Below, piece by piece: positions 41,408 to 50,462 of a stretch of DNA of 64,000 nucleotides. Each line of letters opens with the position of its first letter. Position 1 is the first letter of the stretch. The stretch lies in the NCBI GenBank assembly GCA_051954695.1, contig JBQCHL010000020.1, positions 62,001-126,000 on the forward strand, in the 5' to 3' direction. The notes beneath the pieces were generated by a model. The model was not told the DNA's origin. It worked only from the letters and a program-made list of their open reading frames with translations, and did not search any database. The position numbers and the translations under genes were made by a program. The stretch comes from Terrimonas_A sp051954695. GTDB lineage: Bacteria > Bacteroidota > Bacteroidia > Chitinophagales > Chitinophagaceae.

Positions 41408-44152
41408 ATGAACATGAAAAAGATTCTTGCCTTATGCTGTCTGATACTGGCGATGCAATTATTGTATGGCCAGGCGCCAGGCTTATTCAATTATCAGGGC
41501 GTTGCACGCAATGCTGTAGGGAACGTGATCCAGAATAAAGCGATCACACTCCGACTTAGTATCCGTAATGGTACGGCAACCGGTCCTGTTGTATATGCTG
41601 AAACACGCGGACTGACTACAAATGCAGTTGGATTATTCAATGTACTGGTTGGAAGTCCCGGCGCCAGCAATGTTACCGGCACTATTCAAGGTATCGACTG
41701 GGCCGCAGGGGATAAATTCGTGCAGGTGGAAATTGATCCGGCAGGTGGCTCGGCTTTTATCAATGTCGGTACTTCACAACTTGCTTCAGTTCCTTATGCC
41801 TTATTTGCTGCAAACAGTGTAGCTGGCCCACAAGGCCCAGCCGGTCCTCCCGGCCCTGTTGGTCCTGCAGGCCCGGCCGGGTCTATTAATGGAATAGCTG
41901 CGGGCGGCGATCTTGCCGGCACTTATCCCGATCCAACCGTAAAAGGGCTTCAGGGAAAAGGAGTGAGCAATACTGCTCCAACGAATGGGCAGGCATTGAT
42001 ATACAATGGAGTTGAATGGGCACCCGCAAATATCGGTGGCGGTGGGCTCATACTACCTTATGCGGCGAATGAAAATTCTGCGAACACTTTGTTTTCTATC
42101 AATAATGCCGGTGATGGTGTTTCCCTGGAAGGCACGAATGGGAGTACAACATCCAACATCGCTGCTATAAGAGGTTCTGTAACCAATACTTCTCCTGGTG
42201 GTTTTTCTGCCGGTGTGCGTGGTATTAATGATGGTACCGGTGGGCTTGGTGTTGGAGTATATGGATCACAGAACGGCAGTGGCTGGGGCGTTTACGGCGT
42301 AACACCCAATGGGCTTGGCGTATATGGTAATGCATCAGCCAATGGCTATGGCGTTTATGCCAATAGTAATACAGGCACAGGTTTGCAGGCAACCAGTAAT
42401 ACAGGCATACCCGCCAGCATGTCGATCTTCAACAATTCAAACAATAACACGGTGCTGAGTGTAAATACGGTCGGGAACGGAGTTGGTGTAACTGTTACTA
42501 CAACGGGGAATGGTGCGGGTTTGCGTGCTTCCACCAACAGTGGATTTGGGGTGCATGGTATTACGCAGTCTCAATCAAGTGCCGGTGTGGTAGGAGATAA
42601 TAACGGGGGCGGTGAAGCCGTGGTAGGCCGCGCCACCAGCGATATCGCAGGTGCTGTTGTTGGCCGCAATGATGGCGGTGGTTATGGGGTAAGAGGTTTT
42701 ATTGCGACAAATGCTGCCGGCACTGCTGTTGGGGTGCTGGGGCAGGTAGGATTGAATAACAGTACCGGTCGCGCAGGGCGCTTTGAAAACTTCAACAATA
42801 CCAATACCACTGGCAATACACTGGAAGTGGAAACAAACGGTAATGGTAATATTCCTGATAACACACAAGGCAATGCGGCTTCTTTTCTGGTGGATAATAC
42901 CAACAGCGTAGCTGCTGCTGTAAGAGGCGAAGTGAAAACGATCTTCGGCAACTTTGGCGCAGCCGGTTTATTCGGGGTCTCTTCCGGCACCGGAGGCTTT
43001 GCGGGACTATTCCATTCATCCAATCCATCCGGCAATGGCCCTGCGCTGGTAGCGATCAATGATGGCAATGGTAATGCCATTACTGCTAATGCCAGCAAAG
43101 ATGGTAATGCAATGGAAGCAAATATCGATGGTGCAGGAAATGCCTTATACGCCTGGGTCCCCAGCTTTGCAACAGGACGCGCAGGCAGGTTTAATATTTT
43201 CAATGAATCCAACACCAGTGATGTGATCACCGTTACCACAGTTGGGAATGGCATTGCAGGTAATTTTAAAGTAGACAAGGTTACAGGAACCTCGGCGGCA
43301 GTGAAAGGTGAAGTCAATTCCCAGTTTGCCAATTTCGGTACTGCTGCTATATATGGGGTTTCTTCCGGTACAGGTGGTTATGCGGGGCTTTTTCATGCAT
43401 CCAATCCCGCAGGCAATGGCCCTGCTTTGATAGCTATTGCTGATGGTAATGGCAATGGTATTACAGCCAATGCCAGTAATACAGGTGATGGTGTGGAAAC
43501 GACTGCAGATGGCACCGGCAATGCCCTCTATGCCTGGACTCCCAATTTCAGCAATGGCAAGGCAGCAAGGCTGGTGAATTATAATACGGCTAATACCAAC
43601 CCGGTACTTACCGTAGAGCAACATAGCAATGGCAGCATAGCCGTCTTTAAATCAGGCAATCCTGGTACAGTGAATGTTGCAAGGATCAACTCAGCCGGCA
43701 GGGGTTTTTTCAATGGCGGTACACAGAACAGCGGAGCTGATGTGGCCGAGATATTTGATGTAAACGGTGATCTTGCTGCGTATGAAGCAGGCGATGTATT
43801 AATTATTTCTGTTGATAAAGACAGAGCCGTAGAAAAATCAGCGACACCTTATTCTAATCTGGTAGCTGGTGTGTATGCAACCAAACCAGGCGTGCTGCTG
43901 ACGGAAGAACATATTGACGCTGATGTTTCTGACAAAGTACCAATGGGCGTAATAGGCGTTGTTCCTACAAAGGTCTGCATGGAAGGCGGTGCAATAAAAA
44001 GAGGCGATATGCTTGTTACCTCATCACAACCCGGTGTGGCCATGAAAGCAGATCCGGATAAAGTGAAAGTAGGCCAGGTGCTGGGCAAAGCATTACAGGA
44101 TTATAATGGACCTGCTGTAGAAAAAATAAACGTATTGGTGAGCATTAAATAA
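41408..44152 (+). CDS. Large collagen-like/fibre surface protein with repeated modules
   Basis: 914 residues. Signal peptide (to about 22), an N-terminal domain FNYQGVARNAVGNVIQNKAI typical of Bacteroidota fibre adhesins, a short collagen-like stretch (GPQGPAGPPGPVGPAGPAGS, near residue 139), then long Asn/Gly/Thr/Ser-rich repeats with recurring GVYG and GNGxG motifs. Two copies of a ~126-residue module start near residues 503 and 629 (GEVKTIFGNFG and GEVNSQFANFG; both with GVSSGTGG). The last 120 residues (ADVAEIFDVNGDLAAYEAGD onward) resemble C-terminal trimerisation or self-cleaving chaperone ends of phage tail fibres. It probably forms a trimeric surface fibre (inference). An ATG two codons downstream (41414) is also possible. 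Confidence 0.8.
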   Translation: MNMKKILALCCLILAMQLLYGQAPGLFNYQGVARNAVGNVIQNKAITLRLSIRNGTATGPVVYAETRGLTTNAVGLFNVLVGSPGASNVTGTIQGIDWAAGDKFVQVEIDPAGGSAFINVGTSQLASVPYALFAANSVAGPQGPAGPPGPVGPAGPAGSINGIAAGGDLAGTYPDPTVKGLQGKGVSNTAPTNGQALIYNGVEWAPANIGGGGLILPYAANENSANTLFSINNAGDGVSLEGTNGSTTSNIAAIRGSVTNTSPGGFSAGVRGINDGTGGLGVGVYGSQNGSGWGVYGVTPNGLGVYGNASANGYGVYANSNTGTGLQATSNTGIPASMSIFNNSNNNTVLSVNTVGNGVGVTVTTTGNGAGLRASTNSGFGVHGITQSQSSAGVVGDNNGGGEAVVGRATSDIAGAVVGRNDGGGYGVRGFIATNAAGTAVGVLGQVGLNNSTGRAGRFENFNNTNTTGNTLEVETNGNGNIPDNTQGNAASFLVDNTNSVAAAVRGEVKTIFGNFGAAGLFGVSSGTGGFAGLFHSSNPSGNGPALVAINDGNGNAITANASKDGNAMEANIDGAGNALYAWVPSFATGRAGRFNIFNESNTSDVITVTTVGNGIAGNFKVDKVTGTSAAVKGEVNSQFANFGTAAIYGVSSGTGGYAGLFHASNPAGNGPALIAIADGNGNGITANASNTGDGVETTADGTGNALYAWTPNFSNGKAARLVNYNTANTNPVLTVEQHSNGSIAVFKSGNPGTVNVARINSAGRGFFNGGTQNSGADVAEIFDVNGDLAAYEAGDVLIISVDKDRAVEKSATPYSNLVAGVYATKPGVLLTEEHIDADVSDKVPMGVIGVVPTKVCMEGGAIKRGDMLVTSSQPGVAMKADPDKVKVGQVLGKALQDYNGPAVEKINVLVSIK

Positions 44153-44174
44153 TTCAAACCTGAAATCATTCAAC

Positions 44175-44609
44175 ATGAAAAAAGATATTCTATTTCTATT
44201 GCTGCTGATAGCCGGCATACAATTGAACGCACAGGAGTTCAGAACAGAAGAAAGTATTTCAAAGCAACTAAAGAATAATACACAACCCGGCATGAAATAT
44301 GGCCCGGCTGTTCAACCCGCAGCGAACCCTTCCAAAGGATTCACTGGCTCGTCACTCGCTAAAGAAATAAGGGAGGGTAAGTACAGCCGGGTACAGCAGG
44401 GATCAGCAGCTGCACCGGCAACCAATAGGGCCCGCAACACCGGAACTGCGAATGCAGCAACCCTGCCAAGCAATAAATCTGCAGAAGAAGTAGCCAGGGA
44501 GATCAAAGCTTCCCAATCCAAAATGCCTGTGCCTCCGCCTATGCAGGAAGAAAAAAATGGCACACCGGTTCTGGAAAAAACAACTCCTGTTAAAAAAGCA
44601 GGGCAGTAA
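44175..44609 (+). CDS. Secreted low-complexity protein, unknown
   Basis: 144 residues with a signal peptide (MKKDILFLLLLIAGIQLNAQ). The mature part is Ala/Pro/Lys/Thr-rich and probably disordered, with two short similar helices (SSLAKEIREGKYS and AEEVAREIKASQS). No family recognised. It starts 22 nt after the fibre protein gene and likely belongs to the same transcript; it could be a chaperone, anchor or linker for the fibre, but this is guesswork. Confidence 0.72.
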   Translation: MKKDILFLLLLIAGIQLNAQEFRTEESISKQLKNNTQPGMKYGPAVQPAANPSKGFTGSSLAKEIREGKYSRVQQGSAAAPATNRARNTGTANAATLPSNKSAEEVAREIKASQSKMPVPPPMQEEKNGTPVLEKTTPVKKAGQ

Positions 44610-44654
44610 ACCACTTGCTTTGTTGTTCGGGGATGCGGCTGTAACTTGCAGGCC

Positions 44655-45602
44655 ATGCAAAGTGTTAAACTATGCCTGGCCTTTTTGTTGTTGTCGGTTA
44701 TCTGTAATGCGCAAACGCAGGAAGATTCCCTGGAAAATGAAAGGCTGGCTAAAATGATCAATCTTTCGGAAGTGGTGGTCCGTACAGACGTGAACATTCC
44801 CAGGTTTATGGAACGGGTGAAAAACGATTCCAGTTTTTATAAAGCCTTCAAGAACCTGCACGTGCTGGGATTTACCTCACTCAACGATATCCGTATTGTT
44901 GATAAAAAGGGCAATGGAAAAGCAGGCATGCAAAGCAAGACCGTTCAAACAAGGGCTTATGGTTGCCGTACTATGGAAGTAGTGTCTGAAACAACCCAGG
45001 GCGATTTTTATGATAAGAAGCGCAACTATAATTATTATACAGCAGAACTGTATGCCGGTTTGTTTTTTACCAATGGCAGGGTTTGCGGAGAGAACAATAT
45101 TGTAGCAGGCACGTCTTTCTCCGCCAAAGGCAAAAGCGGTACAGAAAAACATAAAGAACAATTAAAGATGTTGTTCTTTAACCCCGGCAAAAAGATACCC
45201 GGCATTCCTTTTATAGGGGAAAAGATCAACATCTTTGATCCTGATGTAGCAGAGCTTTATGATTTCTCCATTGACCAGGTGGATTATGAAGGCCGGCAGG
45301 CTTATCTCTTTACTGTAAAAGCAAAAGAAGATCTTTCAAGCGGCAAGAGGAACAAGATCGTTATAGATAATATGATTACCTGGTTTGATGCCAAGACCAT
45401 GGAAGTAATGGCCCGCAATTACAAACTCAGCTATGATGCCGGTGTTTATGATTTTGATGTGCAAATGGAAGTGGAAATGACAAAATTCGGCGAATACCTT
45501 GTTCCTAAAACATTACGGTATACCGGCAACTGGGATGTGATCCTTAAAAAAAGGGAAAGAGGGATGTTTACGGCTACATTGTTTGATTTTAAAGCGGAAT
45601 AG
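44655..45602 (+). CDS. Secreted protein of unknown function, possibly lipid-carrier-like
   Basis: 315 residues from the ATG at 44655 (a TTG at 44646 is rejected). Signal peptide to about residue 22. The rest is a beta-strand-rich domain: NNYNYYTAELYAGL-like strands, FDPDVAELYDFSIDQVDYEG, ITWFDAKTMEVMARNYKLSY and a final KRERGMFTATLFDF. The order of strands resembles LolA/outer-membrane lipoprotein sorting-like folds found in Bacteroidota, but the match is weak. Last gene of the secreted cluster that starts at 40845; convergent with rluD. Confidence 0.75.
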   Translation: MQSVKLCLAFLLLSVICNAQTQEDSLENERLAKMINLSEVVVRTDVNIPRFMERVKNDSSFYKAFKNLHVLGFTSLNDIRIVDKKGNGKAGMQSKTVQTRAYGCRTMEVVSETTQGDFYDKKRNYNYYTAELYAGLFFTNGRVCGENNIVAGTSFSAKGKSGTEKHKEQLKMLFFNPGKKIPGIPFIGEKINIFDPDVAELYDFSIDQVDYEGRQAYLFTVKAKEDLSSGKRNKIVIDNMITWFDAKTMEVMARNYKLSYDAGVYDFDVQMEVEMTKFGEYLVPKTLRYTGNWDVILKKRERGMFTATLFDFKAE

Positions 45603-45619
45603 GTTATAATCTCCTGCTT

Positions 45620-46705
45620 TTAGATATCAATCCTGTTACCCGTTACACCCACATATTTTCTCCATTTCTCAATCACCTGTTCCATATCTGAAGGTAGTTC
45701 TGTGTCAAAATTCATTTCTTCACCAGTGGTAGGATGGATAAAACCCAGTGTTTTTGCATGTAAAGCTTGCCTTGGACAAATGGCAAAGCAGTTGTCTACA
45801 AACTGCTTGTATTTGGCATACACAGTGCCTTTTACAATTTTATCACCACCATAAAAATCGTCGCTGAACAATGGGTGGCCTATATGTTTCATGTGTACGC
45901 GTATCTGGTGGGTACGACCGGTTTCCAGTATGCATTGCACGAGTGTTACATAATTAAAGCGCTCCATCACTTTGTAATGGGTGATCGCTTCTTTACCATG
46001 ATCCCCCTCAGGATAAGCTTCAAATAGTTTACGGAATCTCAAATGTCTTCCTACATGTGCTACAATAGTGCCTTCATCTTTTTCCATATCGCCCCATACC
46101 AAAGCCAGGTACCGGCGCTTAATGGTATGGTCGTAAAATTGTTTGGCCAGGTGCCGCATGGCTTTATCGGTCTTGGCCAGCACCAACAGGCCGCTGGTGT
46201 TTTTGTCGATCCGGTGCACCAATCCAAAGCGGGGAAGCGCATCTTCTGTAAGTCCGGGCTGTTGCTGTTGCAGGTACCAGGCCACTCCATTGAGCAGGGT
46301 GCCGGTATAGTTACCGCTGCCGGGATGCACTACCATGCCGGCAGGTTTATTGACAAGCATGAGATCGGCATCTTCATACACGATGTTGAGGGGAATGTTT
46401 TCGGGCACCACATCGGTATCTTCCGGGCTCATATCAGAATATATGATGATCTCATCCAGGGCTTTGATCTTGTAATTGGGCCGCACTTCTTTTCCATTCA
46501 CCAGCACCAGCCCGCTATTGATCGCCTGCTGCAGTTTATTGCGTGTAGCGCCTTCAATCCTGTTCATAAGGTACTTGTCTATACGGAGAGGTTCCTGTCC
46601 CTTGTCTGTTTTGAAACTGAACCGTTCGTAAAGCTCTTCACTGGTTTCTGTACCTGTGTCATTCGTGTCAGCCGCCTTATTGGTTATATTATCATTCTGC
46701 TGCAT
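45620..46705 (-). CDS. rluD: RluD-type 23S rRNA pseudouridine synthase
   Basis: 361 residues. S4 RNA-binding domain (about 42-100, LRIDKYLMNRIEGATRNKLQ) and a pseudouridine synthase domain with the catalytic motif HRIDKNTSGLLVLAK. Family members modify uridines in helix 69 of 23S rRNA. The N-terminal 35 residues are an acidic, Thr/Asn-rich tail. A -7 box TACCTTTG lies at 46730-46723. Confidence 0.94.
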   Translation of the reverse strand: MQQNDNITNKAADTNDTGTETSEELYERFSFKTDKGQEPLRIDKYLMNRIEGATRNKLQQAINSGLVLVNGKEVRPNYKIKALDEIIIYSDMSPEDTDVVPENIPLNIVYEDADLMLVNKPAGMVVHPGSGNYTGTLLNGVAWYLQQQQPGLTEDALPRFGLVHRIDKNTSGLLVLAKTDKAMRHLAKQFYDHTIKRRYLALVWGDMEKDEGTIVAHVGRHLRFRKLFEAYPEGDHGKEAITHYKVMERFNYVTLVQCILETGRTHQIRVHMKHIGHPLFSDDFYGGDKIVKGTVYAKYKQFVDNCFAICPRQALHAKTLGFIHPTTGEEMNFDTELPSDMEQVIEKWRKYVGVTGNRIDI

Positions 46706-46722
46706 TGTTCATCGATTTCCTG

Positions 46723-46730
46723 CAAAGGTA
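46723..46730 (-). promoter_or_regulatory. -7 element of rluD
   Basis: TACCTTTG on the minus strand, 17 nt before the ATG at 46705. Confidence 0.6.
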
Positions 46731-46749
46731 AGTGTTGGCCCAGTTTGAA

Positions 46750-46878
46750 TTTTCCCACAAAGACGACTGAGGCACAAAGAAATATTTCACCTTGCTTTCC
46801 CATTATATATGCAAAGCCACAACGGAGGGAAGATGTTCAGCAATAATTCTTTGTGGCCTCAGTCGTCTTTGTGGGAGA
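46750..46878. repeat. Hairpin-forming intergenic repeat, family B, copy 2
   Basis: 32-nt arms (46750-46781 and 46847-46878) that pair except for one bulge and one mismatch, around a 65-nt loop. Arm ends TTTTCCCAC and CACAAAGAAATA match copy 1 at 31440, while the middle differs. It lies in the divergent rluD-lipB gap. Confidence 0.85.
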
Positions 46879-46956
46879 AGGGTTTGGTTGCTGAAAACGG
46901 AGTCATTGCCCCGGAGCAGCGGGATGAAAAATTGTTGGTAAATTGCAGGTTTAATT

Positions 46957-47688
46957 ATGGACAAGCAGGAAGTACATTTCAGGGATCTGGGGCAGATGGC
47001 ATACAAGGAGGCCTGGGATTACCAGGAGCAACTTTTGCAGGAAGCGGTGCGCATCAAAGCAGCTATCCGCGACTTGCAGGAGAATGGAGCAGCAATACCC
47101 GGCGCGGCTCAGTTAAAAACAGACCACTATCTTCTTTTCGTGGAGCATCCTCCTGTTTATACGCTTGGTAAAAGCGGCGATATTGCGAATGTTTTATTGA
47201 GTGAGGAAGACATGCTTCGCAAGGGTATCAGTTTTTACCGCTCCAACCGCGGCGGGGATATCACTTTTCATGGCCCGCAGCAACTGGTAGGTTATCCTGT
47301 TCTTGATCTCGAAAAGTATTATACGGATATTGGCAAATACCTCCGCAATATTGAAGAAATGATCATCCTTACGCTTGCGGGGTATGGCATTGAAGCCGGT
47401 CGCTCGCCGGGGGAAACCGGAGTATGGATCGATGCAGATAAAAAGGGAATGGAAAGAAAGATATGTGCGATCGGCGTACGCAGCAGCCGCTGGGTTACCA
47501 TGCATGGATTTGCACTGAATGTGAACACCGATCTTTCTTATTTCGATAATATCATTCCCTGCGGCATTAAAGACAAGCAGGTAACATCCATTGAAAAGGA
47601 GCTTGGCCGCAAAGTGGATATGCAGGAAGTAAAGGAAAAAGTGAAAAAGAATTTTGAAGAGGTGTTCCAGTCACACCTGGTGAGCTGA
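46957..47688 (+). CDS. lipB: Lipoyl(octanoyl) transferase
   Basis: 243 residues. Moves octanoate from acyl carrier protein to lipoyl domains. The motifs YRSNRGGDITFHGPQQLVGYP, KICAIGVRSSRWVTMHG (conserved Lys) and the C-terminal IIPCGI (active-site Cys) are present. The frame is open from 46809 through the repeat element, but MDKQEVHFRDLG at 46957 is the family start. Confidence 0.95.
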   Translation: MDKQEVHFRDLGQMAYKEAWDYQEQLLQEAVRIKAAIRDLQENGAAIPGAAQLKTDHYLLFVEHPPVYTLGKSGDIANVLLSEEDMLRKGISFYRSNRGGDITFHGPQQLVGYPVLDLEKYYTDIGKYLRNIEEMIILTLAGYGIEAGRSPGETGVWIDADKKGMERKICAIGVRSSRWVTMHGFALNVNTDLSYFDNIIPCGIKDKQVTSIEKELGRKVDMQEVKEKVKKNFEEVFQSHLVS

Positions 47689-47691
47689 TAG

Positions 47692-48408
47692 TTAAAACTC
47701 CTTGGGCAGATAAAACTTATTCTTCTCTTTCAATTCCCCATTCTCATACATTTCAAACCTGAACCAGCCTGATTTGTAGAAATTGGACTTATCGATCTTG
47801 AAGTTTCTCTCCCTGATATCTTTTAACTCGAACAAAAGATCGTTATCGGTATTGAAGAATTTGATGCTGTATTTTTTATCATCATCTGGCAGGCTGATAC
47901 GGATATAGCCGTCCTTGTAGGTATACACATATTTGGACGGGACCCATATTTCTCCTTTGGGACCGTTGTTGGAAATAACAGGCCTTCCGTTTGCACTATC
48001 AAAAACAGGCATGGTGAAATTGCCATTCTGTAATCTTGTTGGTTTGTCTTTTTTTATAAGCGTGTCCAGTACCGGTCTTTTGGGGTCGCTGAACAGGAAG
48101 ACGCCTTTATCCAGCATGATATAAAGCCGGTAAAACATGCGGTCGTTATTGGCCTTGGTATCCACATAGCCATTTTCAGGAGTAGAAGGGTCGGCAACGG
48201 AAAGGATGGTCTTGTAATTCTTCAGGCTGTCGAATGAACGCTGGATGCTGATCTGCCTGATATTCTCAAATTTATTCACCCAACCTATAACAATACGGTT
48301 ATTGCCAATATTTTTTACGGAAAATTTGGGGAGGGTATCCTGCGCAGATAATGATTTACCCACAACAGTCAAGGCCAGAAAAAATAACAGGATCAGTTTG
48401 CGCATCAT
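47692..48408 (-). CDS. Secreted protein of unknown function
   Basis: 238 residues with a signal peptide (MMRKLILLFFLALTVVGKSLSA). The N-terminal half resembles a fibronectin-like beta domain (IVIGWVNKFENIRQISIQRS, FYRLYIMLDKGVFLFSD). The C-terminal part (YSIKFFNTDNDLLFELKDIR ... GWFRFEMYENGELKEKNKFY) is similar in pattern to a sorting-domain beta sandwich. Family not recognised. The gene is convergent with lipB, 3 nt apart. ATGs at 48408 and 48405 are equally likely starts. Confidence 0.78.
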   Translation of the reverse strand: MMRKLILLFFLALTVVGKSLSAQDTLPKFSVKNIGNNRIVIGWVNKFENIRQISIQRSFDSLKNYKTILSVADPSTPENGYVDTKANNDRMFYRLYIMLDKGVFLFSDPKRPVLDTLIKKDKPTRLQNGNFTMPVFDSANGRPVISNNGPKGEIWVPSKYVYTYKDGYIRISLPDDDKKYSIKFFNTDNDLLFELKDIRERNFKIDKSNFYKSGWFRFEMYENGELKEKNKFYLPKEF

Positions 48409-48454
48409 GTAATATAAGAAACGAAAAAGGATATGGATTCTTATCTGTTGCCGG

Positions 48455-48462
48455 CAAAGATA
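48455..48462 (-). promoter_or_regulatory. -7 element of the 47692-48408 gene
   Basis: TATCTTTG on the minus strand, about 46 nt upstream of the start, in the gap from the PLP-enzyme gene. Confidence 0.55.
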
Positions 48463-48490
48463 AGGCTCTGTGAATATATGCTATAAAATA

Positions 48491-49375
48491 TCAAAAGATT
48501 AACGTTCCTTTTGGCAGGGAACGATTGCCCTGCAAACCCCCGCTATGGATCACAAGCAGCCTGCTTCCGGCCGGAAAAAATGATTTTTTTATAAGATCTG
48601 ATACAGCATAAAACAGTTTGGCAGTGTATACAAAATCGGACGGAATGCCAGTGCCAGCGTAAAACTCATTCATAAACTGCAATAATCCGGGTGTATGTTT
48701 GGCATAGCCGCCAAAAGAGTATTCATGTAGCAATTGCCAGCTACTGTGTGCCGGTTGCAACAACGGGGTGATCATTCCTTCCAATTCATGATTATTTTTC
48801 AGCATGCTGATGCTGATCACTTCGCTGCCAGCAGGAGCTGCATTGATCAAACCGGCTGTCATTGTGCCGGTACCGGCTGCGCAGATATAATGAGTGAATG
48901 AACGATCGGGTATTTCCAGCATGGTGGATGCGCCTTTTGCCCCTTCTTCTCCGTATCCTCCTTCAGGCACTAACAGGTATTCGCTTATATTGATACCTGC
49001 CGGAATTTTCTTTTCCTTATAATCGGCCCTGGTAATAAAATGCAATTGCATGCCTGCTTGCTTTGCTTCTTCCAGCGCCGCAGAATAAAGGGAAGGCTCT
49101 TCACCACGGATAATGCCGATAGCTTGCAGACCCTGCAAGCGGCAGGCAGCGGCTGTTGCAACGATATGATTGGACCAGGCACCACCAAATGTAAGCAGGC
49201 CCTTTTTCTGTTGCTTCACTGCGTGGCCAAGATAAAAGCGGAGTTTAAACCATTTATTGCCGGAAATAACAGGATGCAGCTTGTCGAGGCGGAGAACAGC
49301 TACTTCTACATCTTTTTCATAAAAAGATGATATATCATCCACCGTTATATTTTGCACAGCCAACGAATAAAGCAT
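48491..49375 (-). CDS. PLP-dependent 1-aminocyclopropane-1-carboxylate deaminase / D-cysteine desulfhydrase family enzyme
   Basis: 294 residues, fold type II PLP enzyme. HPVISGNKWFKLRFYL carries the PLP lysine and GGAWSNHIVATAAACR the Asn-containing substrate loop; AAGTGTMTAGL binds phosphate. The family includes ACC deaminase and D-cysteine desulfhydrase; which reaction applies is unclear. It is slightly short (relatives about 300-340). Divergent from the nucleotidyltransferase gene. Confidence 0.88.
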   Translation of the reverse strand: MLYSLAVQNITVDDISSFYEKDVEVAVLRLDKLHPVISGNKWFKLRFYLGHAVKQQKKGLLTFGGAWSNHIVATAAACRLQGLQAIGIIRGEEPSLYSAALEEAKQAGMQLHFITRADYKEKKIPAGINISEYLLVPEGGYGEEGAKGASTMLEIPDRSFTHYICAAGTGTMTAGLINAAPAGSEVISISMLKNNHELEGMITPLLQPAHSSWQLLHEYSFGGYAKHTPGLLQFMNEFYAGTGIPSDFVYTAKLFYAVSDLIKKSFFPAGSRLLVIHSGGLQGNRSLPKGTLIF

Positions 49376-49435
49376 AAAATTACTACCGCTCTTAACGAAT
49401 TTACTTTAATTTACGACGCAAAATAAGAAAGGAAT

Positions 49436-50332
49436 ATGCAACCAACATTAGTGATCCTCGCTGCAGGTATGGCTTCCCGCTATGGTAGTATGAAACAGAT
49501 ACAGGGTTTTGGACCTGGCGGAGAAACGATCATGGATTATTCTATTTATGATGCCATCCGCAGCGGTTTTGGAAAAATCGTTTTTATTATCCGCCGCGAT
49601 TTTGTGGAGGACTTCAAAAATATATTCGATCCCAAGCTCGAGGGAAAGATCGCAGTGGAATATGCTTTCCAGGATATGGAAGCATTCACTGAAGGGTTTG
49701 AAATACCGGCCGACAGGAAAAAGCCATGGGGTACTGCGCATGCTGTGCTTTGTGCCAAAGAAGTAGTGAACGAACCATTCGCAGTTATCAATGCTGATGA
49801 TTTTTACGGGCATAATGCTTTTGAAAATGCAGCCGATTTTCTGATCCATGATTGCTCAGAAAAAAATTATGCGATCGTCGGGTATGACCTGTTGAAAACC
49901 CTGTCTGATCACGGTACGGTAAACAGGGGTGTTTGCGGGCTGGATGAAAGCGGCAACCTTGCCACTATCACTGAGCGTATCAATATCGCTAAAAAAGGAA
50001 GCCATATAATGGTTGATGATGGCCTGGAACCAAAAGAACTGGCGCTTGACACAAGAGTGTCCATGAACTTCTGGTGCTTCGACCCATCATTCTTTGCCTA
50101 TACCCAAAAATTATTCCGCGAGTTCCTTCAGCAATCAGGGACAGAGCTCAAATCAGAATTCTTCATTCCTATTGTCGCTGATCAGTTCATCAAAGAAGGC
50201 GGACGTGTGGAGATCATCCCGACCACCTCATCCTGGTTTGGTGTTACCTACAAGGAAGATGCTCCTTTTGTGGAGAAAAGCCTGAACGATCTGATAGCGA
50301 AAGGGGAGTATCCGGAGAGATTGTGGAAGTGA
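49436..50332 (+). CDS. Sugar-phosphate nucleotidyltransferase-like protein
   Basis: 298 residues. Starts LVILAAGMASRYGSMKQIQG, the LAAGxGxR nucleotide-binding signature, with INADDFYG as the metal-binding Asp motif. It resembles NDP-sugar pyrophosphorylases but lacks the left-handed helix of GlmU-type enzymes. The sugar is not known. A possible ribosome binding site AAAGGAA lies 5 nt upstream of the ATG. A terminator follows, nested in a repeat hairpin. Confidence 0.87.
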   Translation: MQPTLVILAAGMASRYGSMKQIQGFGPGGETIMDYSIYDAIRSGFGKIVFIIRRDFVEDFKNIFDPKLEGKIAVEYAFQDMEAFTEGFEIPADRKKPWGTAHAVLCAKEVVNEPFAVINADDFYGHNAFENAADFLIHDCSEKNYAIVGYDLLKTLSDHGTVNRGVCGLDESGNLATITERINIAKKGSHIMVDDGLEPKELALDTRVSMNFWCFDPSFFAYTQKLFREFLQQSGTELKSEFFIPIVADQFIKEGGRVEIIPTTSSWFGVTYKEDAPFVEKSLNDLIAKGEYPERLWK

Positions 50333-50336
50333 GAGA

Positions 50337-50460
50337 GAGCGTTGTGCGTTGACCGATTTATAGCTGTTATACAGCCAAAGATAAAAAGAAGCCTTCTGAT
50401 TTCAGAAGGCTTCTTTTTGTAATTCAGTTAATGTCAGATATCGGTCAACGGACAACGCTC
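50337..50460. repeat. Hairpin-forming intergenic repeat, family A, copy 2
   Basis: 20-bp arms (50337-50356 and 50441-50460) with one mismatch; the arm contains CGTTGTGCGTTGACCG, shared with copy 1 at 8114. The loop holds a second hairpin, the terminator at 50383-50418. Confidence 0.85.
50383..50418. terminator. Bidirectional terminator inside repeat copy 2
   Basis: Perfect 17-bp stem (AAAAAGAAGCCTTCTGA) with a 2-nt loop and A/T tracts, between convergent genes. Confidence 0.88.
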
Positions 50461-50462
50461 TA

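Noticed and set aside
46043..46846. 267-codon plus-strand open frame opposite rluD
   Set aside because: It is antisense to a clear pseudouridine synthase and has no family resemblance.
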